From positions 361,108-425,107 of the forward strand of contig CAJUDS010000001.1 in NCBI GenBank assembly GCA_910585345.1: a stretch of DNA of 64,000 bases, given 5' to 3'. Made by a program: the position numbers and the translations under genes. A model generated the notes under the pieces. That model saw only the letters and a list, made by a program, of their open reading frames with translations, searched no databases and was not told where the DNA came from. This document shows, one piece after another, positions 1 to 7,243 of this stretch (within the stretch, counting starts at the first letter, position 1; every line of letters begins with the position of its first letter). The stretch is from an uncultured Lachnospiraceae bacterium. GTDB lineage: Bacteria > Bacillota > Clostridia > Lachnospirales > Lachnospiraceae.

Positions 1-578
1 CGGCGCAGCGCCTGCTGAAACTGCCGGTTATCCAGCACACGGTCGTCCCTGAAATCACGGAATTTACGGTCGCCGACCACTGCAAACGCGGACTGGTAGC
101 CGGTCCTTCCGCCTACGCGCACACCACCGATATTGCCTCCGGTGTTGCCGAATGAAGTCTTCCCCATCGTCCCAATCCAGAAACTTCCTCCATTGTGTTC
201 ACTGTCCTGGTCTTTCAGCCGGTCTTTGAACTTCTGCTCCACATCGTCCTTGTCTACCCGGATCTCTTCGATCTGGTTCAGCCACTGCTTCTCTTCCATC
301 TGCAGCATTTCATTTATTTCTTCTTTGTTTAACCAGCGCAGCATCTGCTCCGTCAGCGCATTTTCGGACTGTACGCCTTTAAAACACTCCTCAAACGCCA
401 TGTCAAATTTGTCGTATTCTACCTCGCTTTTCACAAGTATCATACGGGCAAGGTAATAAAATCCTGTTAGACTGCTTCCTGCCAGTCCTTTATCCAGCGC
501 TTCCTGCAGTGTCAGCCACTCGCTGAGCGTGATCTTCATCCCTTTCGCTTTACATACATGGAAAAATTTCTGAAACAT
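1..578 (-). CDS. VWA domain-containing (CoxE-like) protein, C-terminus cut by window edge
   Basis: About 192 N-terminal residues are present; the gene continues beyond base 1. It starts MFQKFFHVCKAKGMKI, and a GGAGATAGGA stretch lies upstream. The visible part is a helical, charged N-terminal region (one segment reads KEEINEMLQMEEKQWLNQIE), followed by a Gly-rich stretch around KTSFGNTGGNIGGVRVGG and then DRKFRDFRDDRVLDNRQFQQ. This layout is typical of the region ahead of the metal-binding VWA domain in CoxE-like partners of MoxR ATPases. The gene follows the MoxR-type ATPase by about 30 bases, the usual MoxR-VWA pairing, in which the two proteins act together in metal-centre insertion or complex remodelling. 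The VWA domain itself is outside the window, so the assignment leans on context. Confidence 0.72.
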   Translation of the reverse strand, partial: MFQKFFHVCKAKGMKITLSEWLTLQEALDKGLAGSSLTGFYYLARMILVKSEVEYDKFDMAFEECFKGVQSENALTEQMLRWLNKEEINEMLQMEEKQWLNQIEEIRVDKDDVEQKFKDRLKDQDSEHNGGSFWIGTMGKTSFGNTGGNIGGVRVGGRTGYQSAFAVVGDRKFRDFRDDRVLDNRQFQQALR

Positions 579-609
579 CGCAATTCCTATCTCCCGCCCG
601 GCGGCGTGG

Positions 610-1425
610 TTAATCTGCTTTATGAAGCACTGCCTGTAAATCCTCATCCTTTTTCACAACAACGCCGATGAACGGCAGCGCCGTTTTAATCTGCTGCGCG
701 GGAATACCGCCGATCTGCAGTGCGTTTACCCAGTCGATCAGCTCGGAAGTACTCGGTTTTTTACGGATATCCCGCATGGAACGGATCTCATAAAAAGCTT
801 CCATTGCATTTTTTAAGATATGTTCTTCGATATCCGGATAATGCACTTTCACAATTTCCTCCATCAGCGCCGCATCCGGGAAAGCGATGTAATGAAAAAT
901 ACATCTGCGCAGAAACGCATCCGGCAGCTCCTTTTCCGCGTTCGAGGTAATAATCACAATCGGACGCTGCTTTGCTTTTACCGTACGTTTTGTCTCATGG
1001 ATATAGAATTCCATCTGATCAAGCTCCCATAGCAGATCGTTGGGAAATTCCAGATCAGCCTTATCGATCTCATCGATCAGCAGCACCACCTGCTCCTCAC
1101 TGTCGAAAGCTTCTCCCAGCTTCCCCAGCTTGATATAGCGGGAAATATCATCCACACCCTCTTCTCCGAACTGCCCGTCATACAATCGCTGAATCGTATC
1201 GTACACATACAGGCCGTCCTGGGCTTTGGTCGTGGATTTAATGTTCCAGACGATCAGTTTTTTGCCAAGAGATCTGGCTACCGCCTCCGCCAGCATTGTC
1301 TTGCCGGTCCCCGGCTCCCCTTTGATCAGCAAAGGTTTTTGCAGAGCGATCGCCACATTCACACTCGCCATTAGTTCCTCGGAAGCCACATAATCCTTTG
1401 TACTCGTAAAATTGTGTTCTGCCAT
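610..1425 (-). CDS. MoxR-family AAA+ ATPase
   Basis: The 271-residue protein carries Walker A GEPGTGKT at about residues 36-43 and Walker B LLIDEIDKAD at about 113-122. The sensor-type stretch IITSNAEKELPDAFLRRCIF follows, as in MoxR chaperone-like ATPases. These proteins use ATP hydrolysis to remodel or activate protein complexes, usually with a VWA partner encoded beside them, as here. The start follows AGAGGAG and lies 12 bases after the gpsA stop, so it belongs to the DUF512-der-plsY-gpsA transcription unit. The client protein cannot be read from the sequence. Confidence 0.88.
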   Translation of the reverse strand: MAEHNFTSTKDYVASEELMASVNVAIALQKPLLIKGEPGTGKTMLAEAVARSLGKKLIVWNIKSTTKAQDGLYVYDTIQRLYDGQFGEEGVDDISRYIKLGKLGEAFDSEEQVVLLIDEIDKADLEFPNDLLWELDQMEFYIHETKRTVKAKQRPIVIITSNAEKELPDAFLRRCIFHYIAFPDAALMEEIVKVHYPDIEEHILKNAMEAFYEIRSMRDIRKKPSTSELIDWVNALQIGGIPAQQIKTALPFIGVVVKKDEDLQAVLHKAD

Positions 1426-1437
1426 ACTTTTCTCCTC

Positions 1438-2448
1438 TTAGTCCCACGGAATATCCGAGTTTTCGATTTTCTTATCGCGCAGCATCAGATCTTTTACCGC
1501 CTCATCCGCCCGTTTGCCATGAAACAGCACTTCATTTACCTGCTCAATAATCGGAAGCTGCACACCATATTTCTCAGACAGCCCCATGGCCGCTTTCGCG
1601 GAATAAACGCCCTCCACGACCATCTTCACTTCTTTCATGGCGTCTTCGTAAGAATAACCCTTTCCAATCAAAATGCCTGCGCGCCTGTTTCTCGAATGCA
1701 TGCTGGCACAGGTCACAATCAGATCGCCGATACCGGAAAGACCGCCAAACGTCTCCATCTTACCTCCCATAGCCGTCCCCAGTCTGGCAATCTCCGCAAT
1801 CCCTCTCGTAATCAGCGCCGCTTTCGTATTATCTCCATATCCTAAACCATCTGCAATACCCGCTGCCAGCGCAACCACGTTTTTCAAGGCGGCGCCCAGC
1901 TCAATGCCCAGTACGTCAGGACTTGTATACACGCGGAACACTTCATTCATAAAAATGCTCTGTACATATTCGGCCGTCTTTCTTTTCCCCGCCCCTACCA
2001 CAATGGTCGTGGGAATCCCTTTTCCTACCTCTTCCGCATGGGAAGGTCCGGACATCACCGCTACATCGGCCCCGGGAATTTCCTCTTCGATAATCTCAGA
2101 GAGCGTCATCAATGTCCTCTCCTCAATTCCCTTTGCCACATTGACAATCTTCTGCCCTTCTTTTACCAGCTCTCTCATGCTGTGAGCCGTACTGCGGATA
2201 TAGGGAGACGGTACCGCCAATACCAGCAGCTCTTTCCCGGCCGCCGCTTCCTGCAGATCAGAAGTCACCGCTATGCTTTCCGGCAGCTTCACCCCAGGCA
2301 GCTTGGACGGATTCTCCCGCTCTGTCCGCAGCAATGCTACTTCCTCTTCCATAATCGACCACAGCGTCACCGCATGTCCGTTATGACACAGCAGAAGCGC
2401 CAGCGCAGTTCCCCAGCTTCCTGCCCCAATTACCCCAATAGATGCCAT
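1438..2448 (-). CDS. gpsA: NAD(P)H-dependent glycerol-3-phosphate dehydrogenase
   Basis: This cytosolic enzyme reduces dihydroxyacetone phosphate to sn-glycerol 3-phosphate, the backbone for phospholipids. The 336-residue protein opens with the Rossmann motif IGVIGAGSWGTALA. It contains KGIEERTLMTLSEII, the conserved LKNVVALAAGIADGLGYG segment with the catalytic lysine, and GLSGIGDLIVTC, all family signatures. Length is normal. The start follows GGAGGAGATAAAC. It lies 18 bases after plsY, which uses its product, so two consecutive steps of phospholipid synthesis are co-transcribed. Confidence 0.96.
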   Translation of the reverse strand: MASIGVIGAGSWGTALALLLCHNGHAVTLWSIMEEEVALLRTERENPSKLPGVKLPESIAVTSDLQEAAAGKELLVLAVPSPYIRSTAHSMRELVKEGQKIVNVAKGIEERTLMTLSEIIEEEIPGADVAVMSGPSHAEEVGKGIPTTIVVGAGKRKTAEYVQSIFMNEVFRVYTSPDVLGIELGAALKNVVALAAGIADGLGYGDNTKAALITRGIAEIARLGTAMGGKMETFGGLSGIGDLIVTCASMHSRNRRAGILIGKGYSYEDAMKEVKMVVEGVYSAKAAMGLSEKYGVQLPIIEQVNEVLFHGKRADEAVKDLMLRDKKIENSDIPWD

Positions 2449-2466
2449 GTTTATCTCCTCCTGCCC

Positions 2467-3111
2467 TTATACTTTATTTTTTTTCGTCAAATAGGTCTTA
2501 CGCTCTTCCCCTTTCAGCAGCCGCACAATGTTGGCTCTGTGTTTTACATATGCCATACTTGTCAAAAACGCGCCCACTGCATACAATTCATATAACGCAC
2601 CGCGGCTCATGCCGAAAATCCCCATCTCTCCCATCACTACCAACTGGATCAGAAAACCTGCATAAAGCATAAGCGACCCCAGCGACACATAATGGGTAAT
2701 CAAAAAAATGGAGAAAAAAACTACAATGCCCATGGGGATGAACGCAGGATGGAAAGCGACCAGTCCCGCTGTGGCGGCAATGCCTTTTCCTCCTTTGAAT
2801 CCCAGATAAAATGGGAAGTTGTGTCCTAATATCGCGCCTGCAGCGGCATACAGCATCAGCAGATAAATGATGTCCGGCCGGCTGTCTGCAAACAACAGTC
2901 TTGCCAGCACAATGGAAATAACGCATTTCAGCACATCTCCCACAAACACAATCAGGCCGGCCTTCGCACCGAACACACGCAGGGTATTGGTCGTCCCCGC
3001 ATTGCCGCTTCCCATCTTTCTGATATCTACCCCGTGCGCCTTTCCATAAATGTAGGCAGTCTGAAAGAGCCCCAGTCCATATCCAATTGCAAGGCATATT
3101 ACCCGTTCCAT
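2467..3111 (-). CDS. plsY: Glycerol-3-phosphate acyltransferase PlsY
   Basis: This membrane acyltransferase transfers an acyl group from acyl-phosphate to glycerol 3-phosphate, making lysophosphatidic acid. The 214-residue protein has five or so hydrophobic segments. It carries the family signatures GSGNAGTTNTLRVFG (about residues 35-49) and FKGGKGIAATAG (about 103-114). Its ATG overlaps the der stop codon by one base (TAATG), which indicates translational coupling. gpsA follows and supplies the glycerol 3-phosphate. Confidence 0.96.
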   Translation of the reverse strand: MERVICLAIGYGLGLFQTAYIYGKAHGVDIRKMGSGNAGTTNTLRVFGAKAGLIVFVGDVLKCVISIVLARLLFADSRPDIIYLLMLYAAAGAILGHNFPFYLGFKGGKGIAATAGLVAFHPAFIPMGIVVFFSIFLITHYVSLGSLMLYAGFLIQLVVMGEMGIFGMSRGALYELYAVGAFLTSMAYVKHRANIVRLLKGEERKTYLTKKNKV

Positions 3112-4445
3112 TACTTTTCTTTCCTTTCTCTGATAATAAACCGCAGCGGCGTCCCTTGAAAGCCAAACGCTTTCCGGATTTTATTTTCGATATATCTCGT
3201 ATAAGAAAAATGCATCAATTCCTTATCATTGACAAAAATCACAAACGTAGGCGGTTTTACCGCCACTTGCGTCATATAATAAAGTTTCAGTCTCTTCCCC
3301 TTGTCTGACGGCGGCTGCTGCAGCGCTACGGCTTCCGACATAATTTCATTTAATACGCCTGTCGCTATGCGCAGCGCATGGTTTTCAACAACAGCATCCA
3401 CCAGATCAAACAGTCTGGAAAGCCGCTGCCCTGTCTTGGCCGAAATAAAGATCAGTTCGGCATAGGGCATATATGACAACACCTCGCGGATTTTATTTGT
3501 ATATTTATAAATCGTTTTGTCGTCCTTTTCCACCGCATCCCATTTGTTGACCGCAATGATTACGCCCTTGCCTCTTTCATGGGCAATTCCGGCAATCTTG
3601 GCATCCTGTTCTGTCACGCCGTCCTGGGCGTCTATGACAAGCACAACCACATCCGCACGTTCCACCGCGCCTACGGTACGGATAATCATAAATCTTTCCA
3701 GCTCTTCTTTAATCTTGTTTTTGCGCCGCAGCCCCGCCGTATCAATAAATACATATTGTTTTCCGTTATGCAGCACTTCCGTGTCAATGGCGTCGCGGGT
3801 CGTCCCCGCCACCTCCGACACGATCACACGGTTTTCTCCAATCAGTTTGTTAATAATTGACGACTTGCCTACATTGGGCTTGCCTACCACAGCAATCTTC
3901 GGGTATTCGTCCTCCTCTCCGGTCTGCGCATCCTCCGGGAAATAAGCGGTCACCTGGTCAAGCATGTCCCCAATTCCCAGCCTGCCTGCAGCTGAAACCG
4001 GCACCGGATCGCCAATGCCCAAATTATAAAATTCATATACGTCCGGCATCCATTTATTGAAATCATCCACCTTATTGACAATCAGCAGCACCGGTTTGTG
4101 CGCGCGTCGGAGCATATCCGCCACCTTGGAATCCGCATCCGTCAATCCCTGCCGCACATCCACCATAAACAAAATCACATCTGCGGTATCGATCGCGATC
4201 TGCGCCTGCTCCCGCATCTGTGATAAAATCACGTCCTTACTGTCCGGTTCGATGCCCCCCGTATCGATCAGGGTAAACGGCTGGCCCAGCCATGTTACGT
4301 CCGCATAAATCCGGTCCCTCGTAATCCCCGGTGTGTCTTTTACGATGGAAATCATCTCACCAGCCAGGGCATTAAATAGTGTAGACTTGCCTACATTGGG
4401 TCTGCCCACCACTGCAACAATGGGCTTTCCTTTCCTTCCGTCCAT
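3111..4445 (-). CDS. der: Ribosome biogenesis GTPase Der (EngA)
   Basis: Der has two tandem G domains and acts in late 50S subunit assembly. Both P-loops are visible: GRPNVGKST near residue 14 and GKPNVGKSS near 188. Each has its DTAG/DTGG G3 motif (IDTGGIEPDS, IDTAGLRRKNK) and NKxD G4 motif (NKVD, NKWD). A KH-like C-terminal domain ends RFIIRERKEK. The length of 444 residues is standard. The start follows AAAGGAG. Sitting between DUF512 and plsY-gpsA is a common arrangement in Lachnospiraceae. Confidence 0.97.
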   Translation of the reverse strand: MDGRKGKPIVAVVGRPNVGKSTLFNALAGEMISIVKDTPGITRDRIYADVTWLGQPFTLIDTGGIEPDSKDVILSQMREQAQIAIDTADVILFMVDVRQGLTDADSKVADMLRRAHKPVLLIVNKVDDFNKWMPDVYEFYNLGIGDPVPVSAAGRLGIGDMLDQVTAYFPEDAQTGEEDEYPKIAVVGKPNVGKSSIINKLIGENRVIVSEVAGTTRDAIDTEVLHNGKQYVFIDTAGLRRKNKIKEELERFMIIRTVGAVERADVVVLVIDAQDGVTEQDAKIAGIAHERGKGVIIAVNKWDAVEKDDKTIYKYTNKIREVLSYMPYAELIFISAKTGQRLSRLFDLVDAVVENHALRIATGVLNEIMSEAVALQQPPSDKGKRLKLYYMTQVAVKPPTFVIFVNDKELMHFSYTRYIENKIRKAFGFQGTPLRFIIRERKEK

Positions 4446-4482
4446 TCCCTTCTCCTTTAAACCCCTCCCGGGGCCTGCCCGC

Positions 4483-5811
4483 TCACTTCATTCCGAGCAT
4501 CTTTTTAATAAAATCATGTCCGCTTGATTTTACAATATTTACAGGCACTTGTAAAGCATTTCCAAGTTCCGCCACCGTCATATCATCCAGAAAAACATCT
4601 TCCCCGCTGCGCAGAACGTTCTGCGGCAGAAACAAAGTCTCTCCCAGCTTCTTTCCCAACAGCTGCGCCTTGATATCGCCTCCTGTCAGAAGTCCCGACA
4701 CCGTAATCATTTCCCCAAAGAAATCATTGCGGATCGGATAAACCTCTATCGTAAGTCCCGGAACTGCTGCCATCAGGCGGTCCGCCATCTTCCGGATATA
4801 CGGATACGCCAAAAATCCGGTAGCTGCGGACACCCGCCGCTGCCCGCTGCGCCGGAAACAGCCTTCCGGCATCGCCGCCAGCGCCTCTAAAAACTCTTCT
4901 TCCAACAGCCGCAGCATACCGACTCCATTTTCCAACTGTGGATAACCGTCATACCGCTCCTGCCCGGGCAGTTCCTGCCCCGCCAAAATATACCACTCAT
5001 CGCTGGCATGCACAAAATATCTGCCAGTCTGTGCATAGATCCTCTCCTGCCACGAATGAATCTGCGTAAGCACGGAAACCGCATCCCCTTTTGTAAAAGG
5101 CTGCAGCGGATACAATCCTTCCCTGTATTTTGACAGCCCGACAGGCACTACCGACACACTCTCAAGCTGCGGCATGTACTTTGTCAGATCCCGAATGCTG
5201 CGGTCAAGTTCAGCGCCGTCATTGATGCCCCTGCAGAGCACAATCTGACCGTTCATCGCAACGCCGCCCTCATAAAGCCTGTCCACTTTTTTCAGGGCTT
5301 CCCCCGCAAACCGGTTATGCAGCATCTGGCAGCGCAGCTGTGGGTTAGTTGTCTGGAACGATATATTGATAGGGGAAAGATGGTATTTGATAATCCGATC
5401 AATATCATAATCGGACATGTTGGTCAGCGTTACATAATTTCCCTGCAGAAAAGAAAGCCTCGAATCATCATCTTTAAAATACAGGGTGTCACGCATCCCT
5501 TTTGGCATCTGGTCTATAAAACAGAAAATACATTGATTATGACAGGAGCGGTAATCATCCATAAGGCCGTTTTCAAATTCTATCCCCAGATCCTCATCAT
5601 ACTCTTTCTCAATCTCAAGAAGCCACTCCTCACCAGAGCTCTTTTTCACCAAAACCTCAATATACTCGTCCTGCACATAATACTGGTAATCAAAAATATC
5701 GGTAATCTCCTGATCGTTTATGGCAAGCAGCGCATCCCCCGGCTCTATCCCCAGTTCCTGCGCAATGCCGCCGGACAGCACGGTTTTGATCAGATGCCCT
5801 TTCTGCTTCAT
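4483..5811 (-). CDS. DUF512 family protein: PDZ domain plus radical-SAM-like CxxxCxxC
   Basis: The 442-residue protein begins with a PDZ-like domain (VLSGGIAQELGIEPGDALLA, residues about 11-30). The cysteine motif CHNQCIFC (CxxxCxxC, as in radical SAM enzymes) follows near residue 90, then a TIM-barrel-like region and the DUF512 C-terminal part. The family is widespread in Firmicutes, often encoded next to der, and its reaction is not established. It is the first gene of the operon, with a good promoter just upstream (5844-5872) and the Shine-Dalgarno AAGGAG. The iron-sulfur cluster is inferred from the cysteine spacing. Confidence 0.88.
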   Translation of the reverse strand: MKQKGHLIKTVLSGGIAQELGIEPGDALLAINDQEITDIFDYQYYVQDEYIEVLVKKSSGEEWLLEIEKEYDEDLGIEFENGLMDDYRSCHNQCIFCFIDQMPKGMRDTLYFKDDDSRLSFLQGNYVTLTNMSDYDIDRIIKYHLSPINISFQTTNPQLRCQMLHNRFAGEALKKVDRLYEGGVAMNGQIVLCRGINDGAELDRSIRDLTKYMPQLESVSVVPVGLSKYREGLYPLQPFTKGDAVSVLTQIHSWQERIYAQTGRYFVHASDEWYILAGQELPGQERYDGYPQLENGVGMLRLLEEEFLEALAAMPEGCFRRSGQRRVSAATGFLAYPYIRKMADRLMAAVPGLTIEVYPIRNDFFGEMITVSGLLTGGDIKAQLLGKKLGETLFLPQNVLRSGEDVFLDDMTVAELGNALQVPVNIVKSSGHDFIKKMLGMK

Positions 5812-5843
5812 ATCCGCCGCTCCTTTTCTAACCCTTTCTTTTC

Positions 5844-5872
5844 ATTTTACTAGAATTTCCTTGACGTGTCAC
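5844..5872 (-). promoter_or_regulatory. Sigma-A promoter of the DUF512-der-plsY-gpsA operon
   Basis: On the minus strand GTGACA (5872-5867), a 17-base spacer and TAAAAT (5849-5844) lie about 35 bases before the DUF512 start. It overlaps the divergent prs promoter: each -35 box lies inside the other's spacer. Confidence 0.7.
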
Positions 5873-5889
5873 TAACATAATGTTATAAA
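5861..5889 (+). promoter_or_regulatory. Sigma-A promoter of prs
   Basis: TTGACG (5861-5866), a 17-base spacer and TATAAA (5884-5889) stand about 100 bases before prs. The -35 box abuts the -35 box of the opposite-strand promoter (TGTCAC at 5867-5872), so the two promoters face outward and share DNA. Confidence 0.75.
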
Positions 5890-5990
5890 TTTTATGAGCG
5901 AATCTGTCATTTTCTATCAATTTCATACCGCCGATAGAAAAGGGCGCACACCCTGAAGCAATAACAGTTCGTAATAAACGGGAGGTCATC

Positions 5991-7178
5991 ATGCCAAATG
6001 TCGAAAAACTGGAGTCCGCGCTTCCGGTGGCTCCGCTAAAGCTGGTCGCTATGCATTCTGCGGAAAGCCTTGGCCGCAAAATCAACGATTATCTCGTTAA
6101 ATTTCGTCGTAATATCCACCATTCCCTGAAAAGCGATCCCGCTTTTCACGGCTACACGGAAAGCAGTTATTTATGCGATGCGGAATGCCCCCGTTTTGGT
6201 TCCGGAGAGGGAAAGGGCGTATTCCACGAAAGCGTCCGCGGAAAAGACCTGTACATTCTTGTAGACGTCTGCAACCACAGTCTCACCTATCAGCTAAACG
6301 GCTATACCAATCATATGTCCCCGGACGACCACTATCAGGATTTAAAACGGGTGATCGCGGCCGCCGCCGGAAAGGCACACCGCATTACCGTCATCATGCC
6401 TTTCCTGTATGAAGGAAGACAGCATAAAAAAGCGAACAGAGAATCTCTCGACTGCGCTTACGCACTGGAAGAATTAAGCAGCATGGGCGTCTCTAATATC
6501 ATTACGTTTGACGCGCATGATCCCCGCGTGCAGAATGCCATCCCCCTGGCAGGATTTGACAATTTTACAGCCCACTACCAGTTCCTGCGGGCGCTTCTCC
6601 ACAGTGAACCGGATCTGATCATTGATAAAAAACATACCGTAGTCATCAGTCCTGACGAGGGAGCGCTGAGCCGCGCCGTTTATTTCGCAGGCGTTCTCGG
6701 TGTCGATACGGGTATGTTTTATAAACGCCGCGACTACTCAACGATTATAGCCGGCAAAAATCCAATAGTAGCGCATGAATTTCTGGGGGATAACATTGAC
6801 GGAAAAGACGTATTTGTCATCGACGACATGATTTCTTCCGGAGAAAGTATCCTTGATACGGCAAAACAGCTCAAAGCGAGAAATGCAAAACGGGTTTTCC
6901 TCTGCACAACCTTCGGTCTCTTTACAAACGGCCTGCAGAAATTTGATTATGCATATGAGCATTGTTACTTTGACCGTATCATCACCACCAATTTATGCTA
7001 TCTGCCGCCTGCCATCAAAAACAAACCTTATTTTCTGGAAGCGGACATGAGCAAGTTCCTCGCTTCTATCATTGACTTCAGCAATCATGACAGTTCTCTC
7101 GGCAATGTACTGACGCCGACGGAAAAAATACATACCATATTGGAACAGTACAATGCACGGCAGGACGTAAAATTATAA
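5991..7178 (+). CDS. prs: Ribose-phosphate pyrophosphokinase (long form)
   Basis: This enzyme makes PRPP from ribose 5-phosphate and ATP for nucleotide, His and Trp synthesis. The 395-residue protein is longer than the roughly 315-residue classical enzyme because of an extended N-terminus. It has the catalytic flexible-loop region (YEGRQHKKANRESLDCAYAL), the ITFDAHDPRVQNAI segment, and the PRPP-binding loop VFVIDDMISSGESILDTA. The start follows CGGGAGG. It is a monocistronic plus-strand gene between a promoter and a bidirectional terminator. Confidence 0.92.
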   Translation: MPNVEKLESALPVAPLKLVAMHSAESLGRKINDYLVKFRRNIHHSLKSDPAFHGYTESSYLCDAECPRFGSGEGKGVFHESVRGKDLYILVDVCNHSLTYQLNGYTNHMSPDDHYQDLKRVIAAAAGKAHRITVIMPFLYEGRQHKKANRESLDCAYALEELSSMGVSNIITFDAHDPRVQNAIPLAGFDNFTAHYQFLRALLHSEPDLIIDKKHTVVISPDEGALSRAVYFAGVLGVDTGMFYKRRDYSTIIAGKNPIVAHEFLGDNIDGKDVFVIDDMISSGESILDTAKQLKARNAKRVFLCTTFGLFTNGLQKFDYAYEHCYFDRIITTNLCYLPPAIKNKPYFLEADMSKFLASIIDFSNHDSSLGNVLTPTEKIHTILEQYNARQDVKL

Positions 7179-7193
7179 ATACAAACCTGACGC

Positions 7194-7240
7194 AAAAAAA
7201 GAACTCTGCAGCCGCAATCCGGCAGACAGAGTTTTTTTAT
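7194..7240. terminator. Bidirectional terminator between prs and the convergent kinase gene
   Basis: Stem AACTCTG (7202-7208) / CAGAGTT (7227-7233) with an inner GCCG/CGGC stem is flanked by A7 on the left and T7 on the right, so it can end transcription from both sides. Confidence 0.85.
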
Positions 7241-7243
7241 TAT

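Noticed and set aside
5828..6085. 85-codon minus-strand frame over the prs start
   Set aside because: It overlaps the divergent promoters and the prs N-terminus and matches no family.
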